Positions 43,906 to 52,593 of a stretch of DNA of 64,000 bases are shown piece after piece. The DNA comes from Litoribacter populi (GTDB lineage Bacteria > Bacteroidota > Bacteroidia > Cytophagales > Cyclobacteriaceae). The position numbers were made by a program, and so were the translations under genes. The first letter of the stretch is position 1. Each line of letters opens with the position of its first letter. The notes beneath the pieces were generated by a model. That model did no database searches and had not been told where the DNA came from. It saw only the letters and a list, made by a program, of their open reading frames with translations. The stretch spans positions 1,538,393 through 1,602,392 of the forward strand of contig NZ_VMKN01000001.1 in NCBI RefSeq assembly GCF_007483685.1, read 5' to 3'.

Positions 43906-44894
43906 GATTGCTCTTGAGTTTGAAAGATCAAGTTACTTTTAATCTGGAAATAATTTTTATTCACTTCGTTGGAAATTTTATTGATTTTTATCTGAAGTTT
44001 GTCCAGATATTCATGAAGTCCGGTGGATATTACATCGTTAACATCATCATATTCAAGTTTGGAGCGGAGTTCGCCCATCGCTTTTTCTGCGCTATTTTTA
44101 AAACCCACACCATCGGAACCTGAAATCTTGTAAAGACAATTCTCGGCCTCTTTCAGACAAAAGTAAACCGACCGGGGAAAATGTTTATCCAATACCAAAA
44201 ACTCCACTACACCCGAGGGGGTAATATTGCCGTAAAACCGTCTATAGGTATTAAAAGCAGTGACCGATTTCAAAAGTGCCGTCCACTGCAGAAAGTCTAA
44301 AGGAGAGCCAACTTCTTCATGGGAGGGGAGAAGGATGTGGTATTTTACATCCAAAAATCTACTGGTTTTATCCGCTCTTTCCAAATATTGGCCTAACTGG
44401 CGAAAATACCAGCCTTCAGTCCTAGCCACGGTGTTTTCTGCCAACCCATAAAGGAGCAAAACGCTATCTTTAACATGGCTAAAAAACGACCTAGGATCTT
44501 CTTTTTTCCAAATGGACTTTTCCTTCCCTGATTTTACATAGTGATAGGTTTCATTGAGTTTTTCCCAAGTTTCTTTGCTGAGATTCTCTCGAATCATACG
44601 GGCATTTTCTCTGGCGTTTTGGACCGAATTGAAGATTGAGTTAGGGTTGTCCTCATCGAAAGCCAAAAAGAAAATAACTGTTTTACGGTCAAAATGACTG
44701 CCGTACTTTTTGACGTAAATATCCCGGTCACCTGTAATTTGTACTAATGGTTCCCATTGCTCTTTCATGTCTTGAGGCATATCGAGCATCAAATTGAAAT
44801 TTACATCAATAAAACGGGCATAGTTCTCAACTCTTTCGGCATACCTGCCTAACCAATATATGGAATTTGCTACTCTACTAAGCATATAAAACAA
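43902..44894 (-). CDS. Alpha-E domain protein of the Anbu operon
   Basis: A 330-residue all-helical 'alpha-E' (DUF403) protein. The N-terminal MLSRVANSIYWLGRYAERVENYARFIDVN is the family signature. EGWYFRQLGQYLERADKTSRFLDVKYHILL near residues 163-192 repeats a related helix motif. Alpha-E proteins always occur with circularly permuted ATP-grasp proteins, and are proposed to act in peptide-bond formation on an unknown substrate. The gene lies 3 bases after the ATP-grasp gene. Confidence 0.94.
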   Translation of the reverse strand: MFYMLSRVANSIYWLGRYAERVENYARFIDVNFNLMLDMPQDMKEQWEPLVQITGDRDIYVKKYGSHFDRKTVIFFLAFDEDNPNSIFNSVQNARENARMIRENLSKETWEKLNETYHYVKSGKEKSIWKKEDPRSFFSHVKDSVLLLYGLAENTVARTEGWYFRQLGQYLERADKTSRFLDVKYHILLPSHEEVGSPLDFLQWTALLKSVTAFNTYRRFYGNITPSGVVEFLVLDKHFPRSVYFCLKEAENCLYKISGSDGVGFKNSAEKAMGELRSKLEYDDVNDVISTGLHEYLDKLQIKINKISNEVNKNYFQIKSNLIFQTQEQS

Positions 44895-44897
44895 TTT

Positions 44898-46325
44898 TTA
44901 ATATAAAACCCAGGTATCCTTGCTGCCCCCACCTTGGGAACTGTTAACCACCAACGACCCTTTTTTCAGCGCAACCCTAGTAAGGGCTCCAGGAATAACA
45001 TCTATTTCCTCACCATAAAGTACATAAGGCCTCAAGTCCACATGTCTAGATTCAATGGAATCTTTTACAAGAGTAGGTACCGTGGAAAGTGACAATGTAG
45101 GCTGTGCAATGTAATTGGACGGATTTGCTTTAATCAGCCCTCTGAACTTTTCATGTTCTTCGGCCGTTGCTTTTGGCCCAATTAACATACCGTAACCGCC
45201 TGCGGCATTTGTTTCTTTAACAACTAAATCTTTGATGTTGTCCAACACGTACTTGCAGTCTTCCTCTTTGCGGCAGAGGTATGTAGGTACATTCGAGAGG
45301 ATAGGTTCCTCATTGAGATAATACTTGATGATTTCCGGCACATATGCATACACAGCTTTGTCATCAGCCACTCCTGTGCCCGGGGCGTTGGCCATGGCAA
45401 TATTGCCCGCCTTATAAGCATTGAACAGTCCCGGTACGCCCAACATGCTGTCTGGATTGAAAGCTTGCGGGTCTAAAAATGTATCGTCAAGTCTTCGGTA
45501 AAGAACGTCAATCTGCTCTTTACCTCCAGTAGTCTGCATGTAAACGATGTTGTCTTCCACTATGAGGTCCATTCCTACTACCAACTCGCAGCCCATCTGC
45601 TGGGCCAGGTAGGAATGTTCAAAATAAGCTGAATTGAAGACTCCAGGTGTCAACACTCCGATCTTTGGTTTGCTTTTGTCAGATAGATACTGCAACATGT
45701 TTAGCAGCCTTATAGGGTAGTTCGAAACAGGTCTTACCCCAAGGTCATTGAACAAGTCCGGATAGGCCCGTTTGATAATCTCCCGGCTCTCCAGCATATA
45801 GGAAACTCCAGACGGGCAGCGTAGATTGTCCTCCAATACATAGTATTGGCCATCCTTGTCCTTCACCAAGTCTGTTCCGGTGATGTGGCACCAAATGCCT
45901 TTGGGAGGGGTAAGGCCGATGCACGGCTCAAGGAAATCCTTGGACCCTAAAATCAGGTCTTTTGGCACGATCCCGTCATTGAGGATATTTTGCTCATTAT
46001 ATATATCTTGAAGGAAAAGGTTCAAAGCTTTGATCCTTTGCTTGAGACCATCCTCAATGATTCTCCATTCGCTGGAAGGTATAATTCGCGGAATGATGTC
46101 CAAGTGAAGGATTTTTTCAACCCCTTGATCATCATGGTATACATTGAAAGTCATTCCCATACCTACTTGTGCTTTGTCAGCAGCGAATTGAAGGTGGTTT
46201 AGTTTTTTTCGGGATACCCGTTTTATCAGGCTTTCGTATTTAAAATAATGAGGCCGGCAGGCGCCATTCTCATCATACATCTCATCGAAAAAAGCCTGAG
46301 ATGATTTGGAATCGATTAGTGGCAT
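44898..46325 (-). CDS. Circularly permuted type 2 ATP-grasp protein
   Basis: A 475-residue ATP-grasp enzyme of the DUF404/DUF407 type. Key blocks are RIIPSSEWRIIEDGLKQRIKALNLFLQDIYNEQNIL, HITGTDLVKDKDGQYYVLEDNLRCPSGVSYMLESRE near residues 147-182, and VNSSQGGGSKDTWVL at the C-terminus. Such proteins probably ligate amino acids or peptides with ATP. It is the first gene of the four-gene Anbu operon. No clean promoter match was found in the AT-rich 220 bases upstream. Confidence 0.94.
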   Translation of the reverse strand: MPLIDSKSSQAFFDEMYDENGACRPHYFKYESLIKRVSRKKLNHLQFAADKAQVGMGMTFNVYHDDQGVEKILHLDIIPRIIPSSEWRIIEDGLKQRIKALNLFLQDIYNEQNILNDGIVPKDLILGSKDFLEPCIGLTPPKGIWCHITGTDLVKDKDGQYYVLEDNLRCPSGVSYMLESREIIKRAYPDLFNDLGVRPVSNYPIRLLNMLQYLSDKSKPKIGVLTPGVFNSAYFEHSYLAQQMGCELVVGMDLIVEDNIVYMQTTGGKEQIDVLYRRLDDTFLDPQAFNPDSMLGVPGLFNAYKAGNIAMANAPGTGVADDKAVYAYVPEIIKYYLNEEPILSNVPTYLCRKEEDCKYVLDNIKDLVVKETNAAGGYGMLIGPKATAEEHEKFRGLIKANPSNYIAQPTLSLSTVPTLVKDSIESRHVDLRPYVLYGEEIDVIPGALTRVALKKGSLVVNSSQGGGSKDTWVLY

Positions 46326-46493
46326 ATTGCAGAGGGTTTACTTATGAGCTTAATAATATAGTAAAAATCTTGTAAAAAGTCAATTTGGAAAGTGCTAATG
46401 TTATATTACAACATATTAATATTCAATTTGTTACTAATATTAGTTGTTTTATTTACAAATCTACTAGTTTTGACAGGATATATTTTTAAAATG

Positions 46494-46522
46494 AAAAAGG
46501 TCCATTGGAATTGGACCTTTTT
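46494..46522 (-). terminator. Terminator at the end of the polysaccharide locus
   Basis: AAAAAGGTCCA and TGGACCTTTTT form an 11-base-pair stem with a 7-base loop (46494-46522). On the minus strand it lies 24 bases after the stop of the EEP gene and ends transcription before the Anbu operon promoter region. Confidence 0.9.
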
Positions 46523-46545
46523 AGTTTATATAAAGTTTGAGATGG

Positions 46546-47382
46546 TTATTTGAATTTTATCTCCGCCAACACAGGGAAATGATCTGAGGGAAACTTCTTC
46601 CCATAGTTATCGGATAGAGTGCCATGTCTGATGACTTCAATTTCAGGGCTCGCAAAAATGTAGTCAATTCTGTTTTCTGGAAGTCTTTCCCAATTGAAAG
46701 CATTGAAAGTACCTTTTGGACCAATAGAAGGGAATGGTGAAAGATGATAGGTGTCTTTCAGCATTTCTGTTTCTTCAACAGTTTGATATGCAGGGTTATC
46801 ATCGGTTACGTTCATATCCCCCATGAACAAGACGGGCAACCCATCTGGATTAATTTCTTTGATTTTTTGCATGACCAACTTGCTGCTTTCCTCTCGGGCC
46901 TTTTGGCCAACGTGATCATAGTGGACATTGAAGACATAAAATTCACCCATGTCCTCATGTTTGAATTTGCCATACGTACAAACCCTTGGCAACTGTGCAT
47001 CCCAACCTTTGGACGGTTCGTCTGGCGTTTCTGAAAGCCAAAAGGTATCCTCTTCCAGCAGCTCTAATTTTTCCGGGTTGTAAAAGATTGCGCTGAATTC
47101 ACCCTCTTCATCTCCTTTGTCTCGACCCACGCCAATGAATGGGAAATCTAGGTCTTCCTCCATTTTTTTTAATTGATGATGCATGCCTTCCTGGGTGCCA
47201 ACAATGTCCATCTGGTGGAATTTGATCAGGTTAATCAAATGTGGCGCCCTGTCCACCCACATGTTTCCCTCATCCGTAGGGCTGTCAAACCGTATGTTGT
47301 AGGAGGCGACATTGATAGTTTGGGCATACGAACATGTAGCAAAAAGACAAAGTAAAATAGTTAAGTTGGTTAAGAGTTTCAT
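46546..47382 (-). CDS. Secreted endonuclease/exonuclease/phosphatase family protein
   Basis: A 278-residue EEP-fold protein with a signal peptide (about 1-20, LTILLCLFATCSYAQ). Metal-site motifs are VASYNIRFDSPTDEG (Asn), DIVGTQEGMHHQ (Glu), NVHYDHVGQKAREES (Asp/His), LFMGDMNVTDDNPAY (Asp/Asn) and the terminal SDHFPVLAEI (Asp-His). These proteins are frequent in Bacteroidota polysaccharide loci, where the substrate could be a phosphodiester or a phospholipid. Its place 25 bases after the FGE gene suggests one short transcript. The phosphoesterase substrate cannot be told. Confidence 0.9.
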   Translation of the reverse strand: MKLLTNLTILLCLFATCSYAQTINVASYNIRFDSPTDEGNMWVDRAPHLINLIKFHQMDIVGTQEGMHHQLKKMEEDLDFPFIGVGRDKGDEEGEFSAIFYNPEKLELLEEDTFWLSETPDEPSKGWDAQLPRVCTYGKFKHEDMGEFYVFNVHYDHVGQKAREESSKLVMQKIKEINPDGLPVLFMGDMNVTDDNPAYQTVEETEMLKDTYHLSPFPSIGPKGTFNAFNWERLPENRIDYIFASPEIEVIRHGTLSDNYGKKFPSDHFPVLAEIKFK

Positions 47383-47407
47383 TTGGTAAAAATTTAAATT
47401 TGATTAA

Positions 47408-48436
47408 TTATTCATTTATGCTGGATACACATCTAAAACCGATATTTGAGCTTCCAGAATAAATATCCTGACCGGTTCTGGAAGTGGTTCTATAGTTTAT
47501 GCAATAATTATCGGTACAAAGGTATGAACCACCCTTTATGGTTTTTTCTTCTGCCAATGGGTTATTGGGATTAAAACATTTTGATACTGCGGAGTCTAAT
47601 GGTGCGCGTTTGTTATCCATACGAGAGAGGGTATACTCATCATACCAGTCGGAGGTAATTTCCCAAACATTTCCCACCATATCATACAGACCAAATTTGT
47701 TGGGGGGATAGCTTTTTACTGGAGCGGTCCCTGCAAAGCCATCTTCAGAACTGTCATTATGGGGGAAATTTCCTTGGAAAGTGTTTGCCATGAACTGGTC
47801 ATTTATCTTAAATACTCGACCCCATGGATAAAGTGAACTGCCATCGGCACCCTTGGCAGCATATTCCCATTCCTTTTCAGTAGGTAACCGTTTGCCGGCC
47901 CATTTTGCAAAAGCCTCTGCATCCTCATAGGCTACATGTACCACGGGATGATCCATTCTTTTCTCCAAATTGCTTTCCGGACCTTCAGGATGTTTCCAGT
48001 TTGCACCGTGAACCCACTTCCACCATTTATAAGGATTCTGTAAACTTACAGGGTGGGGTGGAGGGCTAAAAACCAAGGACCCCGCTACCAAAAGGGAGTC
48101 GGCAGGCCTTTCCGTGCTCTTAGAAAGTTGTTTTTTCAAGTCCTCCCATATTAGTTTTCTTTCGGCCACAGTTACATAACCAGTTTCCTCAACAAATTCG
48201 GCAAACTGTCTATTGGTGACCTCGGACTCATCCATCCAAAAGCTTTCCACTTCAGCTAGGACTGCAGGCCGTTCATTGGAATAAGCATCTCTTGAGTCAG
48301 TTCCAAAATTGAATTCCCCTCCCTGTATATATACCATACCATCTTGTGAAAAAGACTTTTCTGTCTTTTCAATGCTTCCCCTGGTGGAGCAGGAAAACAA
48401 GATTAAAATAAGGAGTCTTAAGGCGGTATGTCTCAT
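47408..48436 (-). CDS. Formylglycine-generating enzyme, lipoprotein
   Basis: A 342-residue FGE/SUMF1-family protein with a lipobox (LFSC, Cys16). Conserved blocks are GGEFNFGTDSRDAYSNERPA, SFWMDESEVTNRQFAEFVEETGY, HPVVHVAYEDAEAFAKWAGKRLPTEKEWEYAA and GNVWEITSDWYDEY. The copper-binding cysteine pair of true FGEs is present: C307 and C312 in GGSYLCTDNYC. It should therefore oxidise sulfatase cysteine to formylglycine. The partner is the sulfatase at 52594-54156. Export is odd, since maturation should precede folding. Confidence 0.92.
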   Translation of the reverse strand: MRHTALRLLILILFSCSTRGSIEKTEKSFSQDGMVYIQGGEFNFGTDSRDAYSNERPAVLAEVESFWMDESEVTNRQFAEFVEETGYVTVAERKLIWEDLKKQLSKSTERPADSLLVAGSLVFSPPPHPVSLQNPYKWWKWVHGANWKHPEGPESNLEKRMDHPVVHVAYEDAEAFAKWAGKRLPTEKEWEYAAKGADGSSLYPWGRVFKINDQFMANTFQGNFPHNDSSEDGFAGTAPVKSYPPNKFGLYDMVGNVWEITSDWYDEYTLSRMDNKRAPLDSAVSKCFNPNNPLAEEKTIKGGSYLCTDNYCINYRTTSRTGQDIYSGSSNIGFRCVSSINE

Positions 48437-48443
48437 AACGAAA

Positions 48444-48480
48444 AAAGACCTTGGGCCAAAGTTTTCGGCCCAAGGTCTTT
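48444..48480 (-). terminator. Hairpin between the GH3 and FGE genes
   Basis: AAAGACCTTGGGCC (48444-48457) and GGCCCAAGGTCTTT (48467-48480) make a perfect 14-base-pair stem with a 9-base loop. On the minus strand it follows the GH3 stop by 4 bases and precedes the FGE start by 8 bases. It may end the main transcript or reduce expression of the last two genes. Confidence 0.82.
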
Positions 48481-48484
48481 AAGT

Positions 48485-50767
48485 TTATTTTTCCCAGTTT
48501 ATCATTTCACTTTTCACATCTCTGGAATTTCCTCCTACCATGATTTGAAATTCTCCCGGCTCCCAAACATAGTCGATATCATAGTTGTAAAACTTCAATT
48601 CTTCGGTGGTGACTTCGAAAGTTACCGTTTTAGTTTCCCCCGCTTTCAGCTGGACTTTTTCAAAACCCTTAAGTTCCTTCACCGGTCTGGTAATAGAAGC
48701 TACCATGTCACGAATATAGAGCTGAACCACTTCTGCACCATCATGTTCTCCTGTGTTGGTTACATCTATGCTAACCTCTAAGGTTTCCTCACCTTGAAGG
48801 GAAGTTTTGCTCAGGGTTAAGACTCCGTATTCAAAAGTGGTATAGCTTAGGCCATATCCAAATGGATACAATGGCTCATTGCTCACATCTAGGTAATTTG
48901 AGCGGAATTTCTGGAACCACTCATCCTCGCCAAGAGGGCGTCCTGTGTTTTTATGATTATAGTAAATAGGAACCTGACCAACATTCTGGGGGAAAGTAGC
49001 TGTCAATTTACCTGAAGGATTAACGTCACCAAACAAAGCATCTGCAATAGCATCGCCCGCTTCACTTCCAGCAAACCATACATTGAGGATCGCCGGCACA
49101 TTTTCTTCTTCCCATTTGATAGCCAAAGGGCGGCCGGTGAACAACACCATCACAACAGGTTTTCCTGTGTCCAAAAGTGCTTTCAGCAATTCCCGTTGGT
49201 TCTCCTGCAATTCAATATTTGTCATACTGGAGGCTTCACCGCTCATTTCGGCTGATTCACCCATGGCTGCCACAATCACGTCTGCATGCTTGGAGATTTC
49301 AAGAGCTTCTTGAATCAGCTCATCAGCAGGTCTTGGATCACGATCCGTGTCCTTTCCAAATATGCTCACTCTGGCTTCCAAAAGGGAGTCTGCAGCCACA
49401 TTTGCACCTCGGGCGGTTACAATATCAGCTTCATCGCCCAAAGCATTTTTCAGCCCATCCAATAAAGAAACTGATTCATCATGCCGTCCAGCCACACTCC
49501 AAGTACCTGTCATATTCAACCTATTGTCAGCCATAGGGCCTACAAGAGCGATTTTTCCCTCTTTTTTCAATGGTAAAATATTATCCTGGTTTTTCAGAAG
49601 GACAAATGTTTGAGAAGCAAGCTCCCTTGCAATCTGACGGTTTTCGGAAGTAAAGACCTCATTTTTTGCTCGCTTTGGATCGCTGTAGCGATAAGGGTCG
49701 TCAAATAGGCCCAGTTTAAATTTGGCAATTAGGATAAGCCTAGCTGCATTGTCAATCTGTTCCTTGGTGACCTTGCCTTCTTCCAAGGATTTTTCTAAGG
49801 TTGTCAAGAAACCTTCACCCACCATGTCCATCTCCACACCAGCATTCAAAGCCATCGCGGAAACGGTCTGCAAATCGCCAAGTCCATGGTCGATCATTTC
49901 GTTGATAGCGGTATAATCCGTTACTACAAAACCGTTAAAGCCCCACTGGTTTCGAAGTACCTCAGTCATTAACCATTTGTTTCCACTTGCAGGAATGCCA
50001 TCCACATCATTGAAGGCGGTCATCACCGATCCCACACCTGCTTCAACGGCGGCTTTGTAGGGAGGAAAATACTCGTTGTACATTTTCTGCCGGCTCATAT
50101 CCACGGTGTGGTAATCCCTGCCAGCCTCTGGGGCACCATAAAGGGCAAAATGTTTAACTGTTGCAAGGATGGTCTGGGGAGCAGAAAGGTCATCTCCTTG
50201 GTATCCTTTCACCATTGCTTTCGCAATCTGGGCTCCTAAATAGGGATCTTCACCACTGCCCTCAGATACACGGCCCCATCTAGGATCACGGGAAATGTCG
50301 GTCATTGGTGAGAAGGTCCAGCTGATTCCGTCAGCACTGGCTTCTTGAGCAGCAATCCTGGCAGTTTTTTCAATTAAACCCATATCCCAACTACAGGAAA
50401 TCCCCAACGGTATAGGAAAGACGGTCTCGTAACCGTGGATGACATCCATACCAAATAATAATGGGATCCCCAAGCGGCTATCTTCCACAGCAACCCGCTG
50501 CACATCCCTGATTTTTTCGGCACCTTTTAAATTAAATAGCCCACCGACTTGCCCGTCTTTGATTTTTTCGGCAATGTTTGCACTTTCTGCCTGGCCGGTG
50601 GTAATGTCTCCAGCTGCAGGAAGGTTAAGTTGCCCGATTTTTTCATCAAGAGTCATCAAGGCTAGCACAGAGTCCGCTTTGCGGGTGTACTCATCCTGTG
50701 CCTGGGCCGTTCCAAAGGCGATCCCAAAGGAAACCATGCCGAGAAACAGGTTTTTACTCATTTTCAT
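48485..50767 (-). CDS. bglX: GH3 beta-glucosidase (BglX-like)
   Basis: A 760-residue exported GH3 enzyme with signal peptide MKMSKNLFLGMVSFGIAFGTAQA. The (beta/alpha)8 domain includes DPRWGRVSEGSGEDPYLGAQ and the nucleophile D284 in GFVVTDYTAINE. The second, alpha/beta-sandwich domain has VIVAAMGESAEMSGEASSM with the probable acid/base Glu, and the C-terminal fibronectin III-like domain has EVSIDVTNTGEHDGAEVVQLYIRD. It probably releases glucose from oligosaccharides in the periplasm. In some Bacteroidota loci such enzymes split sophorose beside PF10091 enzymes, so this is a candidate function. Confidence 0.94.
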   Translation of the reverse strand: MKMSKNLFLGMVSFGIAFGTAQAQDEYTRKADSVLALMTLDEKIGQLNLPAAGDITTGQAESANIAEKIKDGQVGGLFNLKGAEKIRDVQRVAVEDSRLGIPLLFGMDVIHGYETVFPIPLGISCSWDMGLIEKTARIAAQEASADGISWTFSPMTDISRDPRWGRVSEGSGEDPYLGAQIAKAMVKGYQGDDLSAPQTILATVKHFALYGAPEAGRDYHTVDMSRQKMYNEYFPPYKAAVEAGVGSVMTAFNDVDGIPASGNKWLMTEVLRNQWGFNGFVVTDYTAINEMIDHGLGDLQTVSAMALNAGVEMDMVGEGFLTTLEKSLEEGKVTKEQIDNAARLILIAKFKLGLFDDPYRYSDPKRAKNEVFTSENRQIARELASQTFVLLKNQDNILPLKKEGKIALVGPMADNRLNMTGTWSVAGRHDESVSLLDGLKNALGDEADIVTARGANVAADSLLEARVSIFGKDTDRDPRPADELIQEALEISKHADVIVAAMGESAEMSGEASSMTNIELQENQRELLKALLDTGKPVVMVLFTGRPLAIKWEEENVPAILNVWFAGSEAGDAIADALFGDVNPSGKLTATFPQNVGQVPIYYNHKNTGRPLGEDEWFQKFRSNYLDVSNEPLYPFGYGLSYTTFEYGVLTLSKTSLQGEETLEVSIDVTNTGEHDGAEVVQLYIRDMVASITRPVKELKGFEKVQLKAGETKTVTFEVTTEELKFYNYDIDYVWEPGEFQIMVGGNSRDVKSEMINWEK

Positions 50768-50819
50768 GTTAATAAATTTAATAGGTATGGTTCTAAGAAA
50801 ATTCTAATAATAAAGATAG

Positions 50820-52580
50820 TTAGTTTACCTCAATAATCTCTGATCTGTCAGAAACACCGTTTTCGTTAAAAGCCTCAATGGTGAAATAATATTTTTGGTC
50901 AACGGTAAGGCTTTTCATTAGTAATTCATCGTCTTCATAAATCAGCCAAGAGCTATAAAGCTTATCTGGAGCAATTCCCCATAGAATGTTGTATCCCTGA
51001 GCATCATCTTGAGCCTCCCATGTGATCATGGCATCTCTACTGTCCGACTGTCTGTCTACATTAAATGATCCGACCTTTGATGGGGCCTGTCCTTCTCCCA
51101 GTCCGAATATCCTTAAGCCGGAAATTGCCAAATGGGGTGTGGGAACATGAATATTTTTATACCGAATGTACCGTACTTTCACAGGATTGGCCAATTCTAC
51201 ATAATCATTGGGCACGTCCTTGAAGCTGTTCTTTCTGTCGACCAAAGTAGTCCAAGAATCTCCGTCCATAGAACCCTCTAATTCATAGCGGTGGTATAAA
51301 TCCGGAATCCTCCCGTACATATCTGACTCATGATCATGGAAATTCACCTGAATGGCATGGACCGTAGAGGCATTTTCCAGATCGATCTCTACCCATTGCT
51401 GATCATCGGCTGATTCGGCAAGCCAAAAAGTTTTGACTTCCTCATCCACCAGGTTTTCAGCATTGTTGCCCTCTGCGCTGCTGGAAGCCTTAGCTGGTTT
51501 TTTATAAGAGAGCAACATCCATCCTGCAAACTCTCCTTTTTTGCCTGGGGTGGCAGGAGCATAGTGAGGGTAGTCTCCAAAGTAGTGGTCCATATACATT
51601 AGCCCGTCTTCATCGAAAAAAGTGGGAGCCATGCTCACCCTTCTTTCCCATCCCACGGTGACAGCCACCGCCATACTGGCAAAATGCCAATACTCACCAC
51701 CGGGACCAACTACGGTGCTGCCATGTCCTGCACCGTTCATAAACCCTCCCGGTTTGTAAGAGACAGGGTTGTTGGGAGCATATTCATATGAGCCAAGAGG
51801 GGTTTCACTCACATAGACGCCATCTCCATACACATTAAATTCTGTCCCTGGTGCTGCATACTGCATGTAGTATTTGCCGTTATGTTTGGTCAGCCAAGGA
51901 CCTTCAATGTAGCCGCCTAGCTCGGTATCGGAATGGTTTTCCCCAAACCGTTCCCAGCCATGCTTTTCTTCATTTAGGTTGAAAAGCTCAAAGGTTTCTT
52001 CAGAGGGCCTGAATCGTAGGTCTTTGTCCAAAGTTTTAGCTCTGATGGGATATTTGTTAGAAGATCCCCAGAAAACATAGGCTTGATCATCTTCGTCAAT
52101 AAAAATATGCGGATCTTGCAGGCTGTTGATGATCCCCGGAACTGCTTTCCAGTCCCCTTTTTTGGGATTGTCTGTATAGAGCACGCTCATGTGCCCAGAA
52201 GGATTACCTGCCACATACAATACTGAATCTTTATAATTATGGGCGGTGGGTGCATTTGAGCCTTCAAAATACCACTTCTCAGGTTCAATAAATGTCCAAT
52301 TTTGCAAGTCAGTAGAATGCCAATAACCCATTGAGCGAGTCACGAACATATAATACTCACCACGGAACTCGACCACAGCAGGATCTGCACCAGATCTGTA
52401 GGACATATCCTTATGAGCATTATAGATCATATATGTGTAATCCAGATTGACGGGATTACAATAGGTGCTCATATGGGTGTCTTGGGCTTCAGCTGTTTTG
52501 GGAAACACCATAGAGGAAATTACCAAAAACAGTATCAATAGCCATCTTAAAGTAGGGGGGAGTAGCTTCATATTAATCAT
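50820..52580 (-). CDS. GH43-type glycoside hydrolase with discoidin-like and Fn3 domains
   Basis: A 586-residue exported protein (signal peptide about 1-32). Residues 38-345 fit a GH43 five-bladed propeller with the expected acids: D66 in GADPAVV, D156 in QDPHIFID and E226 in YIEGPWL. Residues 365-490 form an F5/8 type C (CBM32-like) domain with NLVDEEVKTFWLAESADDQQWVEIDL. A fibronectin III domain closes the chain (RQSDSRDAMITWEAQDDAQGYNILW...). It may remove arabinose, xylose or another side chain. The exact subfamily cannot be told. Confidence 0.88.
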   Translation of the reverse strand: MINMKLLPPTLRWLLILFLVISSMVFPKTAEAQDTHMSTYCNPVNLDYTYMIYNAHKDMSYRSGADPAVVEFRGEYYMFVTRSMGYWHSTDLQNWTFIEPEKWYFEGSNAPTAHNYKDSVLYVAGNPSGHMSVLYTDNPKKGDWKAVPGIINSLQDPHIFIDEDDQAYVFWGSSNKYPIRAKTLDKDLRFRPSEETFELFNLNEEKHGWERFGENHSDTELGGYIEGPWLTKHNGKYYMQYAAPGTEFNVYGDGVYVSETPLGSYEYAPNNPVSYKPGGFMNGAGHGSTVVGPGGEYWHFASMAVAVTVGWERRVSMAPTFFDEDGLMYMDHYFGDYPHYAPATPGKKGEFAGWMLLSYKKPAKASSSAEGNNAENLVDEEVKTFWLAESADDQQWVEIDLENASTVHAIQVNFHDHESDMYGRIPDLYHRYELEGSMDGDSWTTLVDRKNSFKDVPNDYVELANPVKVRYIRYKNIHVPTPHLAISGLRIFGLGEGQAPSKVGSFNVDRQSDSRDAMITWEAQDDAQGYNILWGIAPDKLYSSWLIYEDDELLMKSLTVDQKYYFTIEAFNENGVSDRSEIIEVN

Positions 52581-52593
52581 TATTTAATTCTTA

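Noticed and set aside
46326-46493. A gene in the AT-rich gap upstream of the Anbu operon
   Set aside because: Only very short frames without start signals occur. The gap probably holds the operon promoter, which could not be matched to the consensus.
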